Shown: positions 8,738 to 16,821 of the stretch, piece by piece
Layout: every line of letters begins with the position of its first letter
Numbering within the stretch: position 1 is the stretch's first letter
Origin: Kribbella catacumbae DSM 19601
GTDB taxonomy: Bacteria > Actinomycetota > Actinomycetes > Propionibacteriales > Kribbellaceae
Assembly: GCF_000372465.1 (NCBI RefSeq)
Contig: NZ_AQUZ01000016.1
Location: 95,860-159,859 of the forward strand
Direction: 5' to 3'
DNA: 64,000 nucleotides
Notes under the pieces: model-generated
What the model saw: only the letters and a program-made list of their open reading frames with translations
Told to the model about the DNA's origin: nothing
Database searches by the model: none
Program-made: the position numbers and the translations under genes

Positions 8738-10425
8738 AAGCTCCAGACGTTCCAGTAGAAGCTGGCCTGTGCGGTCTTCGCGTCGGCATCACGAGCCGTC
8801 ACGGTGACCTTGTAGCGGCCTGCTCCCGGGGTCAGTACGCCGGTGATCCAGCCTCGCTGGCCATCGATGCTGAGCCCCGGCGGCAGTCCGGTCGCGGTGT
8901 AGCTGATCTCGCCCTTGGTGCTGAGACCCTTGAGCAGCAGCGGGATCGCGGGCACTCCGCCGACGCCCAGCTGGTCGGCCGGTTTGGTGATGCTCACGCC
9001 GGCCGTCGGGGTCTTGGCGGCCGCGCCGACGGCCTCGGCCGCGTCGACCATGCCTTCGCCGTAGAACGAGTTCAGCGCCTCCGAACCCTTGCAGACAGCG
9101 GCTGCGCCGGGCGGGCACGGCAGGTCGTTGGCCTGGGCGGCGAGCCTGGCCCGGACCTGCTCGGGGGTCAGCTTGGGGTTCACGCTGCGGATCAGCGCGG
9201 CCACGCCGGCGACGTGCGGTGACGCCATCGACGTACCGTCCAGCGGTTCGTAGCCGCCGCCGGGCACGGTCGAGTAGACGGCCTGACCGGGTGCGGCGAT
9301 CTTGATCTTGCCCTCACCGAAGTTGGAGAAGCTCGCCCTGGACCCTCGGGTGTTGAGCGCCGCGACGACGACCATGTTCGGCAGCTCGGTCGGCAGGCTG
9401 AGGCACTGGTCGGTGATCGAGCGGGCGCCGGCGGTGGAGTCGTTCGGGCTGGTGGAGTCGGTGGTCTTCTGGGCCAGGTCGTAGTTCTCGTTGCCTGCGG
9501 CGGCGACGTTCACCACGCCCTTGGAGTCCGCATAGGCGACCGAGCGCTTGACCGCCTCCAGGATGGCGTCCTGGTCAGGATCGGTCGGGCAGTTGAACAT
9601 CCACGGGTCGACGTAGTAGCTGTTGTTGGTGACCGAGACGCCCTTGTCGGCGGCGAAGACGAACGCGCAGACCGTGTTCTCGGGGAAGAACAGTTGCTGG
9701 CCTTCGGGCTCGGCGACCCGGATCGAGGAAACCTTCACACCCGGCGCGACGCCGACGATGCCGGTACCGTCCTTGGCCGCGGCGATCGTGCCGGCCACGT
9801 GCGTGCCGTGCGCGGCGACCGGTCGCCAGGCTCCGGGCCGGGTGTCGGCCTTGCCGTAGGCGCACGACGCCGACTTGCCCGCATCGAAGTTCGCCTTCAG
9901 ATCCTGGTGCAGGTCGTCGACCCCGGTGTCGAGTACGCCGACAGTGATCGCCTTCGATCCCGGGTTCACCGCCCAGGCCTTGTCGGCACCGATCATCGTC
10001 ATGTCCGGCCGCTCCTTCTCGGGAGAGCTGTCCGGGACCTCGACCGGCGCCGCCGGGATCGCCGGGTTGGCGACCGCGGGCGGCAGGTCCGACGTACGGG
10101 TCGCGCCGACCTTCTCGACTCCGGTCACCTGCCGCATCGCAGCGGCGAAGCCGGCGTTGGCCGAGTGCACGACAAGCACCCCGATCGCGTCGTACGCCGC
10201 ATAGACGGTGCCGGCGTTCGCGGTGACGCCGGGCATCACCGCAGTGGTCTGCTTGGGTGCGGTGATCACGAAGTAGGCCCGCAACCCCGCCTCGGCTCGC
10301 ACGGGTGCGGCCGCCGACTGCACGGTGGTGGCAGTCAGAGTCAAACAGAGCATGAGGAGCAGGATCAGGGCTTTGCGCACGACCAAGTAGAACCCGCGGA
10401 AGGTGCAGAACAAAAGCCGACGCAC
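8734..10425 (-). CDS. Secreted S8 serine peptidase (subtilisin-like)
   Basis: A 563-residue protein from the GTG at 10425; a GTG at 10380 (VRKALILLLML) is an alternative that would begin right at the signal peptide. A hydrophobic signal segment spans residues 17-40, an I9-like propeptide about 48-110, and the S8 domain about 140-455, with Asp166 (VLDTGVD), His206 (HGTHVAG) and Ser399 (GTSMASPHVAG). The last 85 residues form a putative Ig-like fold. Extra Cys pairs around 188, 253, 279 and 341 suggest disulphides. The first ten bases of this frame fall inside a 33-bp direct repeat that bounds the neighbouring island. Confidence 0.93.
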   Translation of the reverse strand: MRRLLFCTFRGFYLVVRKALILLLMLCLTLTATTVQSAAAPVRAEAGLRAYFVITAPKQTTAVMPGVTANAGTVYAAYDAIGVLVVHSANAGFAAAMRQVTGVEKVGATRTSDLPPAVANPAIPAAPVEVPDSSPEKERPDMTMIGADKAWAVNPGSKAITVGVLDTGVDDLHQDLKANFDAGKSASCAYGKADTRPGAWRPVAAHGTHVAGTIAAAKDGTGIVGVAPGVKVSSIRVAEPEGQQLFFPENTVCAFVFAADKGVSVTNNSYYVDPWMFNCPTDPDQDAILEAVKRSVAYADSKGVVNVAAAGNENYDLAQKTTDSTSPNDSTAGARSITDQCLSLPTELPNMVVVAALNTRGSRASFSNFGEGKIKIAAPGQAVYSTVPGGGYEPLDGTSMASPHVAGVAALIRSVNPKLTPEQVRARLAAQANDLPCPPGAAAVCKGSEALNSFYGEGMVDAAEAVGAAAKTPTAGVSITKPADQLGVGGVPAIPLLLKGLSTKGEISYTATGLPPGLSIDGQRGWITGVLTPGAGRYKVTVTARDADAKTAQASFYWNVWSF

Positions 10426-10448
10426 CCCGGCGTACCTGATGCTCCACC
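10416..10448. repeat. 33-bp direct repeat, left copy
   Basis: A perfect copy of 33 bases (starts GCCGACGCACC, ends TGATGCTCCACC) that recurs in the same orientation at 13993-14025. This copy covers the start codon and upstream region of the subtilisin gene. Sequence immediately outside and inside the two copies is unrelated, so the pair marks the edges of the intervening 3.5 kb. Confidence 0.9.
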
Positions 10449-10496
10449 GACTGACGGGCCGCCCCCTGCTCCAGCAAGGGTTCTAGACTCCAAGCC

Positions 10497-10820
10497 ATGG
10501 CTCAATACCTTCAAGTTTCGACAGCGACTCCGTCCCGTGAAGATGCAGTTCGTTTGGCGGGGTCGTCGGTAGAGGCCGGTCTCGCGGCGGGTGCGCAGGT
10601 CGTCGGCCCTGTCGTCTCGGTGTTCTGGCACCAAGGTCAGTACGGTGAGGGCGAGGAGTGGCAGGTCTTGCTGAAGACCACCGACGCCCGGTACGCCGAA
10701 CTGGAAGTCCACCTTCTGAAGCAACACCCATGGAACAACCCCGAGGTGGTAGCGGTGCCGCTGGTCGCCGGCTCAGCGGGGTACTTCGAGTGGTTGGACC
10801 GCACTACTACTAAGCCCTAG
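10497..10820 (+). CDS. cutA: CutA-like divalent-cation tolerance protein
   Basis: A 107-residue protein matching the CutA1 family of small trimeric proteins linked to copper or divalent-metal tolerance. Family landmarks are the N-terminal QVSTATPSREDAVRLAGSSVEAGLAAGAQV, the central EEWQVLLKTTDARYAELEVHL, and the C-terminal HPWNNPEVVAVPL followed by a Trp-containing tail. The length is normal for the family. The first residue is the ATG at 10497. It is the first gene inside the repeat-bounded island and its stop overlaps the stop of the opposite broken regulator. Confidence 0.85.
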   Translation: MAQYLQVSTATPSREDAVRLAGSSVEAGLAAGAQVVGPVVSVFWHQGQYGEGEEWQVLLKTTDARYAELEVHLLKQHPWNNPEVVAVPLVAGSAGYFEWLDRTTTKP

Positions 10821-11988
10821 CCACGCGCCCTCTCCAGTACCGCCGACACCTCAGGTCCGCCGTACTGCGTAAGCCGTTGGAGCACGCCGCGCAGTCGCCC
10901 ACCTGGCCTGACGGAGCCGACGCCAGATGCCAGGTCTAAGGCGCGTTCGGTCACAGCCGCTGCACTCTCAGGGCTGTTGGCGTGCAGGTGGGCATGAGCA
11001 AGCCAGGTCATGTAGAGCGCCTTGTCGCGGGCGTGGGTGTCGTCGTACCGCGACAGGGCGTCTTCCAAGACAGCGACCGCGTGGGGACGACGCAGTTCGG
11101 TTAGGCACCGGCCGGTCATGATGTCGATCTCGAGCGGGTCCACTCGGCTGCGGTCGTGCTGTCGGCCTTCTCGTAAGCGATGAACGCGAGGGAGTTTCCT
11201 TCGAGTCCCGGGTCTCCAGACTCGCGGGCGGCTAGGAGGGCTTTCCGATAGTGCCGCCGTGAGTCAGCGAGTCGGCCAGCATCGAATGCGGCCCATCCAG
11301 CCATCTGCGCTTGTTCAGCGAGTACGCCGGTCAGCGTGCGGGCTGTGGCGCCGCTGTAGCTGGCGTTCTTGATCAGGCGCTCGGTGGCGGCCATCTCGCT
11401 GGTGTAGACGGCGTAGGTGTCCATTCCGCCCAGGTGATCGTCAAGGCGGCGGAGTCGCGCAGTACGAGCCCGGAGCTGCCGTACCTGCGTCGCACCGATC
11501 TGGCTTCCGTGGCGTGACCTGGTCAGCGGCGCAAGTGCGAGCGCGGTGGCTAGTCCGGCGAAGGCGCGCCGATCCACGGCTTCGCCTCCTTCTGTATCGG
11601 TGCGGAGCAGGTCGTCCAGTTGGTCGCCGGAGACTTGGAGCGCCTCCGCAAGCGCCGGACGGACCCAGGGGAGTGGGGCGGTCTTTCCTGCCTCCCAGCG
11701 AACCACAGTCGACCGTTCAATGCCGAGCGTGGTTGCCAGCTCACCCTGGCTAAGGCCGACAGCTTTGCGCCGCTCGGCGAGCGAGGTGTAGGCGACGCAG
11801 AGGAGCAGGAGCGCCCTGCGGTCGACAGCGAGGGACGAGCGTGGCCCGCACTGCGGCCTTCGGACGGCACCCAGCCGTGCGAGGGTGCGAACCCGGCCAC
11901 CGGGCGGGCGTGTGTCATCGGCTACCACAAGGGCTATCACCGCGACGTGGTCGGAGCGAGGTGGCTTGACGATAAGTAGGACCCGCAA
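10817..11988 (-). pseudogene. XRE regulator with TPR-like domain, frameshifted and internally deleted
   Basis: An HTH_XRE domain (SLAERRKAVGLSQGELATTLGIERSTVVRWEAG) begins near 11785, followed by a helical TPR-like region down to about 11150. There the frame runs into a stop at 11116. The expected continuation (VDPLEIDIMTGRCLTELRRP to the natural C-terminus at 10817) resumes in another frame from about 11143. Relatives have some tens of residues between the two blocks, so a deletion plus frameshift is the simplest reading. The true N-terminal start is unclear; the upstream 64 codons to 11988 look non-homologous. The gene is probably non-functional. Confidence 0.7.
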
Positions 11989-12264
11989 CGTCCGTGACCG
12001 GCGACTCCGCCGCTGGGAGCTTCGGGAGATCGCGGTCGGGCGCCGGAACGGTGTTCAACGCGACGGCTTCGATCCACGCAACGTCAGCTACGTGACGCCG
12101 TACTGCGTGCTTGCCTATGCGGCTCGCGGGGCGGGCGATCCGCTGACTACTCGCCACTTCAGGTACGCCGAATTCCGGATCGCCTCCGGGGCACGGCAAC
12201 GTGCCATCCGTCCCACTACCGTCTCGCCCTGATTCCAAGACCGGCGGGGCGTACGCGCTGATTC
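11800..12264. other. intergenic stretch without a recognised gene
   Basis: Open frames exist on both strands here but none resembles a known protein or has a convincing ribosome-binding site. It separates the broken regulator from the toxin module and probably carries the toxin operon promoter. No clear promoter could be picked out. Confidence 0.4.
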
Positions 12265-12465
12265 ATGCGCGTCCGCGTACGTCACGCCTTCCAACCTTTC
12301 GCCGTCGAGCTGACATGCCTCGCGGCGGAGGCGACGACCCAGCAGGACGGCCGGGTCGTCTTCACCCTGACGCCGGTCCGTGCCTACAGCGTCGAGGTGA
12401 CAGAGCGGCCCTGGCTTCTTCCTGTCGGCCGGGGCCGCTCGACCACCGCAGACCTTCAACAGTGA
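12265..12465 (+). CDS. small protein at head of toxin module (putative)
   Basis: A 66-residue frame starting at ATG 12265 and ending 10 bases before the next gene. Third codon positions are strongly G/C, as in real genes of this window. The sequence (AFQPFAVELTCLAAEATTQQDGRVVFTLTPVRAYSVEVTERPW) is not recognised. Its place directly ahead of a WXG100-like gene suggests it belongs to the same transcription unit, perhaps as an accessory or chaperone-like product. That is inference from position only. Confidence 0.45.
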   Translation: MRVRVRHAFQPFAVELTCLAAEATTQQDGRVVFTLTPVRAYSVEVTERPWLLPVGRGRSTTADLQQ

Positions 12466-12475
12466 GGAGCAGGGA

Positions 12476-12736
12476 ATGTCTGTTGTCGAACAACTACGCG
12501 GGCAGCTACACGCGGTCGCCCAGGACGCGAACCAGGGCGCCGCCAGCCTCGGCGGCTTCCAGAACAAGTTCAGCCAAGCCAGTCAACAAGTACTTGCCTT
12601 GATCCAAGGCTCAGCAACCGGCGCCGATCACGACATCGCCGAGGTGCTGGACGCTGCATCCAAGTCCCTCGCCTCGGCTGTCGAGTCACTCCAGATCGCT
12701 TCCCACAAATGCGGCCGGTACGCCCAGCAGATCTAG
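12476..12736 (+). CDS. WXG100-like helical protein of the deaminase toxin module
   Basis: An 86-residue, mostly helical protein preceded by GAGGAGCAGGGA. Small size, high Gln/Ala/Ser content and lack of a signal peptide fit the WXG100/ESX-type or polymorphic-toxin partner class, although no clear WxG motif is present (the turn may be LGGF). It ends six bases before the deaminase gene. In actinobacterial polymorphic toxin loci such proteins commonly accompany the toxin for type VII export. The assignment rests on size, composition and context. Confidence 0.6.
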   Translation: MSVVEQLRGQLHAVAQDANQGAASLGGFQNKFSQASQQVLALIQGSATGADHDIAEVLDAASKSLASAVESLQIASHKCGRYAQQI

Positions 12737-12742
12737 CCCACC

Positions 12743-13465
12743 GTGCCATCCGAGCTGCAGCGCGTCGCACAGGATCTGGTTACGTGTCTGGACCAAATGC
12801 CGGCAGTTGCCGTAGCGCTGGATTCGCGGGCTCGGCGGTGTCGAGAAGCCGCCGCTTACCTCGCTGGGTTTGGCTCGGTGAACCCGGCTGCCCAAATGGC
12901 GGCTCTCCAGCTCGAAGCAGCCGCACGGGCCTGCGATGAAGCGGCTCACCACGCGATGACCGCACACCGGCGGGCGCGGTCTTGGGTCGTAGAGATGGTC
13001 GGAGGTGCGCCGGGCAACTCAGTTCCGACGTCGGACCGACCGGAAACCGGTGCGGTGAAGGCCCAACCTCAGACCGGCAATCCCAGCGCACAGCGGACGA
13101 TCCGTGACAGGTTGCCAGCACGCCCTGATCCACTCGCGAAGACGGATGGAATCTGGTTCGGCAGAGCAGGTGAGGAGGTAGATCTCGTCAGTGGCTACGA
13201 CGACCACAGCGACCACGCCGACCGTGTACGCGAACAGCTTGGTCTGCCGCCCCTGACCATCGTGTCGCACGTGGAGGTGAAGTTCGCGATGTTCATGCGG
13301 GAACGATGCCTGCGCAGTGAGACCATCTACATCAACAACGTTCCCTGCAAGGGTTTGCGAAGTTGCTCCAGGTACCTGGAATCATTTCTGCCGAAGGGCA
13401 GCCGCCTAACTGTCCACTGGCCCGACAGCGAACCACGAACCTTTGAAGGGAAAGGCCCAGAATGA
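12743..13465 (+). CDS. DddA-like (SCP1.201-type) cytidine deaminase toxin
   Basis: A 240-residue protein. Residues 1-85 are helical and Ala-rich, with a likely secretion or coiled role. A Pro/Thr/Gln linker spans about 88-130. Residues of about 135-235 match the SCP1.201-like/DddA-like deaminase fold. The zinc and catalytic set is complete: His176-Val-Glu178 in SHVEVKFAMFMRE, then Cys202 and Cys208 in NNVPCKGLRSC, followed by the conserved LLP-type helix (RYLESFLPKGSRLTVHWPD). DddA of Burkholderia deaminates cytosine in double-stranded DNA. Whether this homologue prefers double- or single-stranded DNA cannot be told from sequence. The immunity gene overlaps its stop (ATGA). Confidence 0.85.
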   Translation: MPSELQRVAQDLVTCLDQMPAVAVALDSRARRCREAAAYLAGFGSVNPAAQMAALQLEAAARACDEAAHHAMTAHRRARSWVVEMVGGAPGNSVPTSDRPETGAVKAQPQTGNPSAQRTIRDRLPARPDPLAKTDGIWFGRAGEEVDLVSGYDDHSDHADRVREQLGLPPLTIVSHVEVKFAMFMRERCLRSETIYINNVPCKGLRSCSRYLESFLPKGSRLTVHWPDSEPRTFEGKGPE

Positions 13466-13902
13466 CCTACACCGCAGACGCCTACTACCTCGCGGAGCAT
13501 GACGACGACCCCGTACGCCTATCCTCGGCCGAGGACGTAGATGCGTTGGTCGACGCACTGTTGGCGGGGACCTTGGCCCACTCGGTGGCGGCGGTCTACC
13601 TCAACGAGCGGCCGACCCTCGAAGGCGGGTTTCCTGACCACGAGCTGCGAATCGCCGTCTTCGCGGAATTGAAGGTTGGCGGTATTCGCTACACGCAGCG
13701 CACGTCCTCGTGGTACCTCAAGGGTCAGTCCAGTCAGCGCGATGAAGTCGCCTACAGCTACATGAACAACCGGGAGGGCTTCCCGGCAGATTCGGAGACA
13801 GACACCGACACCATCCGCCAGGTGGCAAAGGAGTTCCTCGCACTCGGCGGCGAACGGCCTCACACCGGCGAATGGATCGAATGGCCGCCGAGGCTCTTCT
13901 AG
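13462..13902 (+). CDS. Imm1-like immunity protein for the deaminase toxin
   Basis: A 146-residue acidic cytosolic protein whose ATG overlaps the toxin stop, the usual tight coupling of toxin and antidote. The N-terminus (DDDPVRLSSAEDVDALVDALL) and the later VAAVYLNERP, ELRIAVFAELKVGGIRY and ERPHTGEWIEW blocks fit the Imm1 family, which includes the DddA antidote DddI. It is expected to bind and block the deaminase active site. The exact family call should be read as strong resemblance plus context. Confidence 0.78.
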   Translation: MTYTADAYYLAEHDDDPVRLSSAEDVDALVDALLAGTLAHSVAAVYLNERPTLEGGFPDHELRIAVFAELKVGGIRYTQRTSSWYLKGQSSQRDEVAYSYMNNREGFPADSETDTDTIRQVAKEFLALGGERPHTGEWIEWPPRLF

Positions 13903-13992
13903 GCCGGTCCGGGACGCCCTCGGGAACTGCCGCAATGCATCAGGCGGTCCGCATGGCCCACCCTCGCGCCGTACCGGAGCAACTCTGGGCCT

Positions 13993-14025
13993 GCCGACGC
14001 ACCCCGGCGTACCTGATGCTCCACC
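13993..14025. repeat. 33-bp direct repeat, right copy
   Basis: Identical to 10416-10448 and in the same orientation. It lies 22 bases before the probable GTG start of thymidine kinase. If the island between the copies is removed, the subtilisin and thymidine kinase genes become divergent neighbours sharing a single copy of this sequence, which suggests that was the ancestral layout. Confidence 0.9.
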
Positions 14026-14047
14026 TACTTTGGCAGGATGGTCGCCC

Positions 14048-14698
14048 GTGGCTGAGCTGCTCTACTTCACCGGGACCATGGACTGCGGCAAGTCCACGCT
14101 GGCGCTGCAGATGGATCACAACCACGCGGCGCGTGGCCGGTTGGGGAAGATCTTCACCAGCAACGACCGGGCCGGCGAGGCGACGCTGTCGTCGCGGCTC
14201 GGCCTGGAGGCCGACGCGATCGAGGTGAAGCCGGACTTCGACTTCTGGCAGTACGTCGTGGACGAGCTGACCCAGGGCGGCCGGATCGACTACGTCGTGG
14301 CTGACGAGGCGCAGTTCTACCAGCCCGGACAGGTCGACCAACTGGCCCGGCTGGTGGACGAACTGCAGATCGACGTCTTCTGTTTCGGGATCCTGACCGA
14401 CTTCCGGGCAACTCTCTTTCCTGGGTCTGCCCGGCTGGTCGAGCTCGCCGACCGGATGGAGCTGCTCCAGGTCGAGGCGCTGTGCTGGTGCGGTGAGCGC
14501 GCCACCCACAACGCCCGGACCGTCGGTGGTGAGATGGTCACCGAAGGCGAGCAGTTGGTCGTCGGTGACATCGTCACCAACGCCGCCAACGTCGCCTACG
14601 AGGTGCTCTGCCGTCGCCATCACCGGCGCCGGCTGACTGCCGCTCGCGCCCGTGCCACCCTGTCACCCGAGGTACTCCCGTTCGGAGGCGCTCTGTGA
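14048..14698 (+). CDS. tdk: Thymidine kinase
   Basis: A 216-residue type II thymidine kinase that phosphorylates thymidine in the salvage pathway. Walker A is GTMDCGKST (residues 9-17), Walker B with the catalytic Glu is VVADEAQF, then CFGILTDFRATLFPGSARL (lasso-loop side) and a zinc site using CWCGE and a later Cys/His cluster (CRRHH). The GTG at 14048 is chosen because the conserved ELLYFTGTMDCGKS begins there; an upstream TTG at 14030 adds only six residues. Its stop overlaps the GTG of the rhodanese gene. Confidence 0.93.
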   Translation: MAELLYFTGTMDCGKSTLALQMDHNHAARGRLGKIFTSNDRAGEATLSSRLGLEADAIEVKPDFDFWQYVVDELTQGGRIDYVVADEAQFYQPGQVDQLARLVDELQIDVFCFGILTDFRATLFPGSARLVELADRMELLQVEALCWCGERATHNARTVGGEMVTEGEQLVVGDIVTNAANVAYEVLCRRHHRRRLTAARARATLSPEVLPFGGAL

Positions 14699-15516
14699 AT
14701 CCGCTGATCTCTGCCGAGTCGTTGCTTGCGGCTACCACCAGGCCAGTTTTGATCGACGTCACCTGGAACCTGATGGGCCCACCCGGCCGCGACGCGTACG
14801 ACGCCGGCCATCTGCCGGGTGCGTACTTCGTCGACCTGGACACCGAGCTGGCCGGACCGCCCGGCGACGGCGGCCGTCATCCGTTGCCCTCAGCAACCAC
14901 CGTCGAAGCGGCAATGCGCCGCGCCGGCGTCTCCGGGGACAGCGCGGTCGTGGTCTACGACGCAGCCAACTCGATGGCCGCCGCCCGCGCCTGGTGGATC
15001 TTCCGGTACTTCGGGCTGCGCGACGTGCGCGTCCTGGACGGCGGGTTCGCGGCCTGGCAGGCCGCCGGGGGAGAGGTGAGCACGGTCGTCCCCGAGGACG
15101 GCAAGGGATCTTTCGTCGCCGCGGCCGGGAATGCCCCGATGCTCGACGCGGAAGGTGCCGCGGAGCTGGCTTCGACCGGAGTACTGCTCGATGCACGGGC
15201 GCCGGAGCGTTTTGCCGGCGAGGTCGAGCCGATGGACAAGGTTGCCGGCCACATCCCGGGTGCAGTGAACGCTCCGACGACGGCCAACGTCACCGCTGAC
15301 GGCACCTTCCTGCCCGCCGATGACCTCCGCGCCCGCTTCGCAGCTCTGGGTGCCGACGGCTCGACTGCGGTCGGCGCGTATTGCGGGTCCGGCGTCACGG
15401 CCGCTCACGAGGCTCTTGCCCTGGAGATCGCCGGGATCGAGGCGCCGGTCTATGTCGGCTCTTGGTCCGAGTGGATCACCGACCCCGACCGCCCGATCGC
15501 CACGGGCCGCTCCTGA
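14695..15516 (+). CDS. Sulfurtransferase (tandem rhodanese)
   Basis: A 273-residue two-domain rhodanese of the thiosulfate/3-mercaptopyruvate sulfurtransferase family. Domain 1 (residues of about 1-130) has ARPVLIDVTWNL-type and AGHLPGAYFVDLDTEL motifs. Domain 2 has the active-site loop CGSGVTA near residue 230 (GAYCGSGVTAAH), closest to mercaptopyruvate-type CGSGVTA loops. The GTG start overlaps the thymidine kinase stop (GTGA). It acts in cytosolic sulfur transfer; the physiological substrate is not resolved by sequence. Confidence 0.9.
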   Translation: MNPLISAESLLAATTRPVLIDVTWNLMGPPGRDAYDAGHLPGAYFVDLDTELAGPPGDGGRHPLPSATTVEAAMRRAGVSGDSAVVVYDAANSMAAARAWWIFRYFGLRDVRVLDGGFAAWQAAGGEVSTVVPEDGKGSFVAAAGNAPMLDAEGAAELASTGVLLDARAPERFAGEVEPMDKVAGHIPGAVNAPTTANVTADGTFLPADDLRARFAALGADGSTAVGAYCGSGVTAAHEALALEIAGIEAPVYVGSWSEWITDPDRPIATGRS

Positions 15517-15538
15517 CCTGCGCCAGACCAGGAGCGGC
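15506..15538 (+). terminator. hairpin terminator after the sulfurtransferase gene
   Basis: A perfect 10-bp stem (GCCGCTCCTG with CAGGAGCGGC) and a 13-base loop overlap the stop codon at 15514-15516. It lacks a T run, as is common in actinobacteria. It would end the tdk-sulfurtransferase transcript. Confidence 0.65.
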
Positions 15539-15701
15539 GCCTCGTGGTCACATGTCGCGGTTCGTCATCACTGCTCCTTGCCTGCCATCAGCTGCCTCCT
15601 CTCTGATCGGTCCGCCGCTGCTGGCTGGTCCTGCTACTGGCGCCGGATCCGGCGGAGGGTGATCCCTTGACTTCGATGGGTGTCTGCGGGACGGTGTCTG
15701 G

Positions 15702-15713
15702 GAAATCGATTTC
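15702..15713. promoter_or_regulatory. LacI-type palindromic operator
   Basis: The perfect 12-bp palindrome GAAATCGATTTC has a central CG, extended by TG and CA outside one mismatch. It lies 23 bases before the ATG of the DUF4185 gene. Central-CG palindromes of this form are typical LacI-family operators. No LacI-family gene is present in the window, so the regulator must be elsewhere. Confidence 0.5.
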
Positions 15714-15735
15714 TCACCGCCCCGAGGAGTAGCCG

Positions 15736-16818
15736 ATGACGCCCGCACCGAAGCTCAAGCGATCCACTTTCCTGAAGGCCGCCGCGGTTGGTGCCGGCGC
15801 ACTGGCCGCCGGGCCGGGAGTTGCCGCGGCCAGCCGGACCGGAGTACAGGCTGTGTTGACCACGAAGGTCGCTGATCTGACCGGGCCTGGATTGACGGAC
15901 CGGTTCCGGATGCAGGCGACGGATCTGGGGATTCCCGTCCGGACGCCGGACGGGCGGATGTTGTTCATGTTCGGGGACACTTTCGAGGAGCCGCGCGTCG
16001 GCGGCGGGTGGTGGCGGTCGCCGGTCGCGTTGTGGTCGACGACGACCGATCTGAACAGCGGCGTGCGCTGGTCGGGCGCGGTCGGGGGAGCGGCGGCGCA
16101 GCAGCTGTGGGACTACCCGCACGACAACCCGACCTTCTCGACCGTGCTGCCGTCGGACGTGATCACCATCGGCGGGTCGATGTACCTGCACGCGATGGTG
16201 AACAAGGGACTGGGCAACGTCGTCTGGACCGAGATCTGGCGATCGGACAACTCCGGCGCGAGCTGGTACCACACGGGCGCGAAGTTCCCGAGTGATCTCG
16301 ACGGCGGGCTGTTCCAGTTGCTGACCTGGGGTGAGGGCAACGACGGGTACGTCTACGTCTACTCGACGGGCTTCCAGCGGAACAAGCCGATCATCCTCAA
16401 GCGGGTCAGGAGCAACCAGATCGCCAACCCGGCGGCGTACGAGCCGTGGGGCTATCGCGATGGCGTCTGGGCCTGGGCCAACCCCGCGACGCCGATCCTG
16501 AACGGCAGCTTCGGCGAGATGAGCCTGCGTCCGCTCGGCGGCAAGTGGGTACTGACCTGGTTCAACGCCGGCGACTACCGGATCGACGGCATCATCATGG
16601 ATACGCCGACGTCGAACCTCTACACGGCGCACCGGCAGACGCTGATCTACGGCGGTGCCTGGGGCCAGGAGAACGACAACCACGTCGCGCAGCTCTACGG
16701 CGGCTACGTCATCCCCGGCTCAACCCTGTCAGACATGCACCTGGCCGTCAGCCAATGGAACACCGACGCCGGCTGGCCCTACCGAGTCATGCAGTTCCGC
16801 GTCCGCGGATTCGGCTAG
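15736..16818 (+). CDS. Secreted DUF4185 domain protein
   Basis: A 360-residue exported protein. The N-terminus KLKRSTFLKAAAVGAGALAAGPG has a twin-basic (Lys-Arg) Tat-like signal, with cleavage around AAAS near residue 33. The mature part matches DUF4185, a beta-propeller-like carbohydrate-active fold (FMFGDTFEEPRVGGGWWRSP, MYLHAMVNKGLG, WTEIWRSDNSGASW, NDNHVAQLYGGYVIPGS). A GAGGAG ribosome-binding site precedes the ATG. The LacI-type palindrome upstream suggests sugar-dependent expression. It is convergent with the lipoprotein gene, with stops three bases apart. Confidence 0.85.
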   Translation: MTPAPKLKRSTFLKAAAVGAGALAAGPGVAAASRTGVQAVLTTKVADLTGPGLTDRFRMQATDLGIPVRTPDGRMLFMFGDTFEEPRVGGGWWRSPVALWSTTTDLNSGVRWSGAVGGAAAQQLWDYPHDNPTFSTVLPSDVITIGGSMYLHAMVNKGLGNVVWTEIWRSDNSGASWYHTGAKFPSDLDGGLFQLLTWGEGNDGYVYVYSTGFQRNKPIILKRVRSNQIANPAAYEPWGYRDGVWAWANPATPILNGSFGEMSLRPLGGKWVLTWFNAGDYRIDGIIMDTPTSNLYTAHRQTLIYGGAWGQENDNHVAQLYGGYVIPGSTLSDMHLAVSQWNTDAGWPYRVMQFRVRGFG

Positions 16819-16821
16819 AGA

